Origin: Armatimonadetes bacterium UBA5419
Lineage (GTDB): Bacteria > Armatimonadota > UBA10988
Reading direction: 5' to 3'
DNA length: 10,282 nt
Assembly: GCA_002409445.1 (NCBI GenBank)
Contig: DHNJ01000039.1
Location: forward strand, 1 to 10,282
Below are positions 6,071-10,282 of this stretch, in pieces (position 1 is the stretch's first letter; every line of letters begins with the position of its first letter). The position numbers and the translations under genes are program-made. The notes under the pieces were generated by a model. The model was not told the DNA's origin. It saw only the letters and a list, made by a program, of their open reading frames with translations, and made no database searches.

Positions 6071-6340
6071 CCTAGTTGTACCGCCGCCGCTCCGGCGGCA
6101 GCGGTACAATGCGGCGGCAGCCCACGCAGCGGGCCACCCTAACTGGGACCGCGGACATGTTGTCCGCTCCATAGACTCGGCCGTAGCGTAGCGGAGGCCG
6201 AAGCAAGATCGGATGAATGGTGCCGTCGAGGCGGCGGCGGTCCCTGTAGGGTGGGTCCGGGCTTCCGGAGGTCAGGCTCGGCTAAGCTGATCCGTGCACT
6301 CACCAGCCGCTGCCGCCGGAGCGGCGGCGGTACAACTAGG
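6071..6340. mobile_element. MITE-like element with 34-bp perfect inverted termini
   Basis: The arms at 6071-6104 and 6307-6340 are exact reverse complements over 34 bp. They include CTAG at the outer edge (6072-6075 and 6336-6339), which could be a 4-bp target duplication. The element proper would then be 6076-6335, 260 bp with 29-bp terminal repeats starting TTGTACCGCC. It has no coding capacity and rich internal secondary structure, as expected of a non-autonomous element. The left arm is itself part of a 34-nt hairpin (6076-6109): a 15-bp stem with one mismatch closed by a C(TCCG)G tetraloop; the right arm keeps only a 10-bp stem. CTAG is self-complementary, so the duplication cannot be told from the repeat by this copy alone. 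A composite REP-like cluster is the main alternative. Confidence 0.55.
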
Positions 6341-6366
6341 TGGTCCCGGGCAGCGCCGGCGGTCCC

Positions 6367-6395
6367 TTGGCGCGTGCTGTCCACGATGCTATGGT
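6367..6395 (+). promoter_or_regulatory. Predicted serS promoter giving a leaderless message
   Basis: TTGGCG (6367-6372, 4 of 6) is followed after exactly 17 bp by TATGGT (6390-6395, 4 of 6), preceded by TGC (6387-6389), so it also fits an extended -10. The expected first transcribed base is 6402, the A of the serS ATG. There is no purine-rich ribosome site before that ATG, consistent with a leaderless transcript. Confidence 0.5.
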
Positions 6396-6401
6396 TGGGC
6401 C

Positions 6402-7694
6402 ATGCTCGATATACGCCTGATTCGTGAAGATCCCGCGGCCGTGGAGGCCCAGTTGCGGCGGCGCGACCCCGAGGCGTCGCTGGGTGGGGTGTTGGAGGCG
6501 GATCGCCGGCGGCGCGACCTGCTGGGCGAGGAGGAGGGGCTCCGTGCGCGGCAGAAGTCGGTCGGGCCAGAGATGGCCAAGCTGCGCGCGGCGGGTGAGG
6601 ACACCAGCGCGCTGACCGCGGAGATGAGCCAGCTTAAGGCCCGCCTACAGGAGCTGACCGAGCTGCGCCGCGTGGCCGACGCCGACCTCGAGGCGGCGTT
6701 GCTCGATCTGCCGAACCTGCCGCACGAGAGCGTTCTGGCGAGCACCGACAAGAGCCTCAACGAAGTCATCCGCCTGCACGGCGAGGCGCCGCGTTTCGAC
6801 TTCGAGCCGCGGCACCACGTGGCCCTCGCCGAGTCGCTCGGTCTGGTCGATTTCACGCGCGGCGCGAAGGTCACCGGCAGCGGCTGGCCGTGCTACCGCG
6901 GCTGGGGCGCGCGGCTGGAGTGGGCGCTGATCCAGTTCTGCGTCGCGCGCGGCGTGGCCCAGGGCTACGAGCCGATCCTGCCGCCGCTGGCGGTCAACGC
7001 CGACGTGATGACCACGGCCGGCGTGCTGCCCAAGTTTGACGACCAGGTCTACCACGCCGAGCGCGATGATCTGTACCTGATCCCGACCGCCGAGATCGTC
7101 CTGACCGGCCTGTACAGCGACGAAATCCTCGAGATCGACCAACTGCCGCTGCGGATGATGGCCTACACGCCGTGTTTCCGCCGCGAGGCGGGGGCGCACG
7201 GGGCGGGCGAGCGCGGGCTGATCCGCATCCACCAGTTCAACAAGGTCGAGCGGTACATCCTGGCCACGCCGGAGACTAGCTATGACGAGCTGGAGGCGCT
7301 GACCGTGCAGGTCGAGGGGCTGGTCGCCGAGCTGGGCCTGCACTTCCGCACGACGCGGCTGGTGACCGGCGACCTGGCGCAGCAGGCGGCGAAGACCTAC
7401 GATATCGAGGTCTGGCTGCCGGGCCAAGAGGCGTACCTGGAGGTCAGCTCGGCGAGCAACTGCGAGGCCTATCAGGCGCGCCGCGGCCGCCTGCGCTACC
7501 GGCCCGCGCCCGAGGCGGGCGGCGATGGCCGGCCGGCCAAGCCCGAGTTCGTGCACACCCTCAACGGCAGCGCGCTGGCCACCTCGCGGCTGCTCGCGGC
7601 GATCCTCGAGACCTACCAGCAGGCGGACGGCAGCGTGCTGATCCCCGAGGTCCTGCGGCCGTGGCTCGGGGGCGCCGAGCGGCTCACTGCGTAG
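6402..7694 (+). CDS. serS: Seryl-tRNA synthetase
   Basis: Class II synthetase that charges tRNA(Ser), and tRNA(Sec) if present, with serine; 430 residues, the normal length. The start MLDIRLIREDP matches the family and excludes the longer open frame beginning at 6294. Residues about 25-105 form the long antiparallel coiled-coil arm that grips the tRNA variable arm. The catalytic core shows PTAEI with the TAE serine-site motif at 229-231, motif 2 as TPCFRREAG with GERGLIRIHQFNKVE (from 256), SSASNCEAYQARR before the C-terminal sheet, and motif 3 as LNGSALATSR (387-396). All key residues are present, so it should be active. No Shine-Dalgarno sequence is seen. The gene sits 61 bp downstream of the MITE-like element and its end overlaps the convergent lyase gene by 11 bp. 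Confidence 0.98.
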   Translation: MLDIRLIREDPAAVEAQLRRRDPEASLGGVLEADRRRRDLLGEEEGLRARQKSVGPEMAKLRAAGEDTSALTAEMSQLKARLQELTELRRVADADLEAALLDLPNLPHESVLASTDKSLNEVIRLHGEAPRFDFEPRHHVALAESLGLVDFTRGAKVTGSGWPCYRGWGARLEWALIQFCVARGVAQGYEPILPPLAVNADVMTTAGVLPKFDDQVYHAERDDLYLIPTAEIVLTGLYSDEILEIDQLPLRMMAYTPCFRREAGAHGAGERGLIRIHQFNKVERYILATPETSYDELEALTVQVEGLVAELGLHFRTTRLVTGDLAQQAAKTYDIEVWLPGQEAYLEVSSASNCEAYQARRGRLRYRPAPEAGGDGRPAKPEFVHTLNGSALATSRLLAAILETYQQADGSVLIPEVLRPWLGGAERLTA

Positions 7695-10092
7695 TTTCGA
7701 GCACCTCCAGTCGGGTCGAATCGAGCCAGACGCGCGAGCGCTCGACGCCGATCCAGCGCACGACGACCTGCGTTACGCCCTCGGGAATCGTCGCCTCCGC
7801 GCGGAACTCGCGCCAGTCGAACGGCGCGCTGGCGCGGTCGGTGCCCAGCCGCCAGTCGACGATCTGACCCGCCGCGTCGAAGCCAGCGATCTGCAGCTCG
7901 ATGTCGCGCCCGGCCTCGGCCCGCGCCCAGCCCGTGGCGACCAGGCGCTGGCCGACGGTCACCGGCTGGCGGCTGTCCGGCGTCCAAGCCCAGTCGCGGT
8001 CGCCGTCGAAGCTGACCACCGCGCCGAGCCCGGTGCGGCCCGGCCCACTGACGGTGCCGCCGGTGTTGTCGCGCGACCACCAGCGCCAGCCGGCCGGCGC
8101 ATCGCCCATGACGCGCTCGAACTCACCATTTGACGGCAGGCCGCTGGCCACGGCCCGCGCGGTCCAGGACTCGGTGCCGACACTCATCGTCGCGGTCACC
8201 TCGGTGTCCGCCTGCGCGGCGAGCCGGGCGGTGACCACGCGGCGCTGGCCCATGCCCAGGTCGAGCATGACCGAAGCCGGCTCGATCGTCGTGTCGCCCG
8301 CGCTGAGCCGCAGCAGGCCGTGCAGCGGGCGGTCGAGCGGGGCGGAGACGACGGCGACCACCGCGCGCGGGTCGCCGCCGGCACCGACGCGAAGGTTGAC
8401 GTTCGGCGCCTCGGCCTCGAAGTTGGCGCTGTGGCTGGGCGACTGCATGTAGCCCTGGGCCAGGAGGGCTAGGTCGGCGCGGTAGATCGGGTCGGCCAGG
8501 AGCGTCGTGCGGCGGTCGAAGGCCGGCTCAGAGGTCGTGTAGATGCGCACTTCCCCGCCCGTGCTGGTGACGATCTCCTCGCGCCAATCGCCCACCACGT
8601 CGGCGATCATTAGCACCGAGCCGGTGGTCGCCGCGCGCACGCCGAGGCTGTCGAAGTCGACGACCTGGCCGCGGACGATCAGCTCGCGCTGCAGGTCGGC
8701 GTCCCAGTAGGCGGTGTGGTGGCCCCAGCCTAGGTCCAGCTCGCGGTCCAGCAGCGTGCCGTCGGCGGCGTGCAGCCAGCGCTCGCCGATCGGCTTGTGG
8801 TCGGCGGAATCGGCGCCGTAGGCCTCCGCCCCGGGCCATTCGGGCGCGATGTCCGAGCACATGCCGTGGCTATGGATGTGCGCGGTCGGCGTGTCGATGC
8901 CCCAGAGCCGTTCGCCGGTGGCCGCGTCGACCATGACCAGGCCGTTGTCGTTGCGCCGGCTCTCGATGCCGTAGTAGACCTCCAGGCCGGGCCGGCTGGG
9001 GTCGAGGTTGCCGATGTAGAAGTGGTCCGGGTGGCCGTAGCCGGTGGTCCAGAGGACGGTGCCGTCGTCGTCCAGGACGACGCTGCCGAGCAGGATCTCG
9101 TCGCGGCCGTCGCCGTCGAGGTCGGCGATGTGGGCGAAGTGGGCGCCTTGGCCGCGGACGCCGGGTTCGGCCGATTCGAAGACCCAACCGGCCTCGAGCC
9201 GGTCGCCGACGAGGTTCCAGGCGTGGGCCTTGATCGTGTTGTAGGTGCCGCGCAGGGCCAAGATGCTGGGCCGCTGGCCATCGAGCCAGGCAACGGCCAG
9301 CTGGTTGCGGCTGGCGTAGTTGTAGCCGGCCTCCTCGTCGCCGAAGCCGGTGCGATCGGGCCACGGCGCGCGCGCGCGTTCGGCGCCGGTCAGGCCATCG
9401 AGCACGAGCAGCCACTCGGGCCCGCTGCGGACCTTGCCGTCCGCGTCGCGCGGGTCGCCTTCGCCGGCCTTGAGAGCGACCTCGGCGCGGCCGTCGCGGT
9501 CGAAGTCGTAGACCAGGTAGGGCGAGTACCAGATGCCCCGCTCGATGCTCCAGCCCAGGTCATGGGTCCAGAGCACCTCGCCGTCGGCGCTTACCGCGTG
9601 CAGCTTGTAGGTCTCGGGCGACGGCTCCCAGTAGACGTGCCAGGGGTCGATGTTGCGGTTGGGCGATTTGAAGACGTAGTCGAGCCGCCCGTCACCGTCG
9701 AGGTCGCCCAGGCCGACTTTCTGCACGCCGCCCTCGAAGCCGGGCAGGGTCAGGTACGGCTGGGCCAGCGGGACGCAGCGGTCGAGGTCGCCCGACTCGA
9801 CGCCGAGGTCGGTCGCGCGCAAGATGTAGGTGGCGGCCGGCGTGTCGCCCGCATGCCAGTAGTCGCTGGTCGCGGTGATCGGCGCGGCGTTGAGGCGGGT
9901 CAGGGCGCCGGCGGCGTCGGCGGCGTAGAGGTTGAAGCCGAGGTCGGCGGGGTCGCCCGGCAGCATGCGCCAGGAGACCAGGTGCCCGCCGACGGCCGGT
10001 ACGGCGACCAGCGCGCGGTCGAGCGGCTCGGCCAGAGGATGAGCGGCGAGGATGGTGAAGAGCAAGGCCAGGCTGTACAATTCGCGCTCCAC
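7684..10092 (-). CDS. Secreted rhamnogalacturonan lyase-like protein (PL11 type) with C-terminal carbohydrate-binding domain
   Basis: An exported protein of about 800 residues resembling family 11 rhamnogalacturonan lyases (YesW/YesX type), which cut the pectin backbone by beta-elimination. In order: a signal peptide (LYSLALLFTILAA, 5-17); a fibronectin-like domain with GGHLVSWRMLPGDPADLGFNLY (about 35-95); a beta-propeller (about 120-560) with calcium-loop motifs DLDGDGRLD (130-138), DFDRDGRAE (196-204) and DLDGDGRDE (324-332); and the family block VGDWREEIV...EVRIYTT...DPIYR (500-538). A second beta domain (about 570-650) and a jelly-roll carbohydrate-binding-like domain (about 654-800) follow. 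The start is uncertain: GTG at 10092 has no good ribosome site, while in-frame TTG at 10083 has GGAG 6 nt upstream; a stop at 10117-10119 bounds the frame. With either start the signal peptide has an unusually weak positive n-region. The late motif departs from the family's QNxxYNQPPH (here AQGYMQSPSH), so exact substrate is unsure. Confidence 0.85.
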   Translation of the reverse strand: MERELYSLALLFTILAAHPLAEPLDRALVAVPAVGGHLVSWRMLPGDPADLGFNLYAADAAGALTRLNAAPITATSDYWHAGDTPAATYILRATDLGVESGDLDRCVPLAQPYLTLPGFEGGVQKVGLGDLDGDGRLDYVFKSPNRNIDPWHVYWEPSPETYKLHAVSADGEVLWTHDLGWSIERGIWYSPYLVYDFDRDGRAEVALKAGEGDPRDADGKVRSGPEWLLVLDGLTGAERARAPWPDRTGFGDEEAGYNYASRNQLAVAWLDGQRPSILALRGTYNTIKAHAWNLVGDRLEAGWVFESAEPGVRGQGAHFAHIADLDGDGRDEILLGSVVLDDDGTVLWTTGYGHPDHFYIGNLDPSRPGLEVYYGIESRRNDNGLVMVDAATGERLWGIDTPTAHIHSHGMCSDIAPEWPGAEAYGADSADHKPIGERWLHAADGTLLDRELDLGWGHHTAYWDADLQRELIVRGQVVDFDSLGVRAATTGSVLMIADVVGDWREEIVTSTGGEVRIYTTSEPAFDRRTTLLADPIYRADLALLAQGYMQSPSHSANFEAEAPNVNLRVGAGGDPRAVVAVVSAPLDRPLHGLLRLSAGDTTIEPASVMLDLGMGQRRVVTARLAAQADTEVTATMSVGTESWTARAVASGLPSNGEFERVMGDAPAGWRWWSRDNTGGTVSGPGRTGLGAVVSFDGDRDWAWTPDSRQPVTVGQRLVATGWARAEAGRDIELQIAGFDAAGQIVDWRLGTDRASAPFDWREFRAEATIPEGVTQVVVRWIGVERSRVWLDSTRLEVLETTQ

Positions 10093-10166
10093 GAGGCGGT
10101 CAGCGACGCGCCTCTGTTACCTCTTGGCTTTTGGAGTGTCGAAACCTTCCGAGGTAAGTACGTCCT

Positions 10167-10282
10167 ATGGCTTCGCCCAAGGCTCCGGCCAAGCCCAGCA
10201 GCAGTTCGCGCCGCCGCGGTAGCGGGGGTGGCGGTGGCCGCGCGGCCCAGCCGTCGAGCGCGCCGGCCAAGCCCGCGCGCCG
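10167..10282 (+). CDS. Start of a gene with basic low-complexity N-terminus, partial
   Basis: An ATG at 10167 opens a frame of 38 complete codons that runs off the right edge. The visible residues are Ala, Pro, Ser, Lys, Arg and Gly (MASPKAPAKPSSSSRRRG, a five-glycine run, then more SSAPAKPAR). GAGG (10151-10154) lies 12 nt upstream, slightly far. The gene diverges from the lyase gene across 74 bp. Such basic disordered leaders occur before many domains, for example FtsK-type DNA translocases, but nothing visible identifies this protein. Confidence 0.6.
   Translation, partial: MASPKAPAKPSSSSRRRGSGGGGGRAAQPSSAPAKPAR

Larger units (their letters stand above)
6019..6401. other. Non-coding interval made largely of palindromic modules
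   Basis: No credible gene lies in these 383 bases. Between the two long arms at 6071-6104 and 6307-6340 there are several hairpins: GCGGACA-TGT-TGTCCGC (6151-6167); TCGGCC (6177-6182) with GGCCGA (6196-6201); TCCGG-GCTT-CCGGA (6256-6269); and a long-range pair GGGACCGC (6145-6152) with GCGGTCCC (6237-6244) that would enclose the first two. No tRNA or known riboswitch is recognisable. The last 35 bases hold the serS promoter. Confidence 0.6.

Noticed and set aside
6141..6155. TGGGACCGCGG upstream of serS resembles the T-box motif TGGNACCGCGG
   Set aside because: No Stem I with specifier loop precedes it, the sequence lies inside the inverted-repeat element, and serS seems to have its own promoter downstream at 6367-6395. 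The match is probably chance within a palindromic module.
5709..6191. Second plus-strand frame across the lipoprotein tail and repeat element
   Set aside because: Translation is low-complexity and runs into the inverted-repeat element; no ribosome site or domain supports it.
6294..6401. Longer serS start at GTG 6294
   Set aside because: The added 36 residues are encoded by the repeat arm and promoter, and family members begin at the MLDIRLIRE position (6402).
6645..7556. Minus-strand open frame (303 codons) opposite serS
   Set aside because: Shadow of a complete SerRS with all class II motifs intact.

Overview
The window is GC-rich bacterial chromosomal DNA with tightly packed genes on both strands. 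It carries two housekeeping aminoacyl-tRNA synthetases (aspS, serS), a LacI-family regulator cut by the left edge, a secreted pectin-degrading enzyme of the rhamnogalacturonan lyase type, two lipoproteins and a two-gene TPR / FGE-fold cassette. The mix suggests an environmental polysaccharide-degrading bacterium, perhaps of a Planctomycetota/Armatimonadota-like lineage. That placement is a guess from gene content only; no marker gene here fixes the phylum.

Layout. Positions 1-916 (minus) hold a LacI-type repressor that lacks only its last residues. It lies 50 bp downstream of aspS (967-2790, minus), and the gap contains an 8-bp inverted repeat next to the regulator's ribosome binding site. 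A divergent promoter region (2791-2944) separates aspS from a translationally coupled plus-strand pair: a helical TPR-like protein (2945-3640) and a larger protein ending in a degenerate formylglycine-generating-enzyme (FGE/sulfatase-modifying) fold (3637-5157). A plus-strand lipoprotein follows at 5215. Its Gly/Thr-rich C-terminal half lies opposite a second, small, proline-rich lipoprotein gene on the minus strand (5703-5924), which has its own start, Shine-Dalgarno sequence, lipobox and extended -10 promoter.

Positions 6019-6401 are non-coding. They hold a 260-270 bp element bounded by 34-bp perfect inverted repeats, rich in internal hairpins and flanked by CTAG, which looks like a MITE or composite palindromic repeat. 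Just downstream is serS (6402-7694), whose predicted transcription start falls on its own ATG, so the message may be leaderless. serS converges with and overlaps by 11 bp the large minus-strand lyase gene (7684-10092). A divergent plus-strand gene starts at 10167 and runs off the right edge with only a low-complexity basic N-terminus visible.

Functionally, aspS and serS belong to translation. The AspRS carries anticodon-domain residues typical of the non-discriminating form, implying the cell may make Asn-tRNA through the GatCAB amidotransferase. The lyase and perhaps the LacI regulator belong to carbohydrate use, but nothing here directly links them. The TPR/FGE-fold pair and the lipoproteins have no recognised function.
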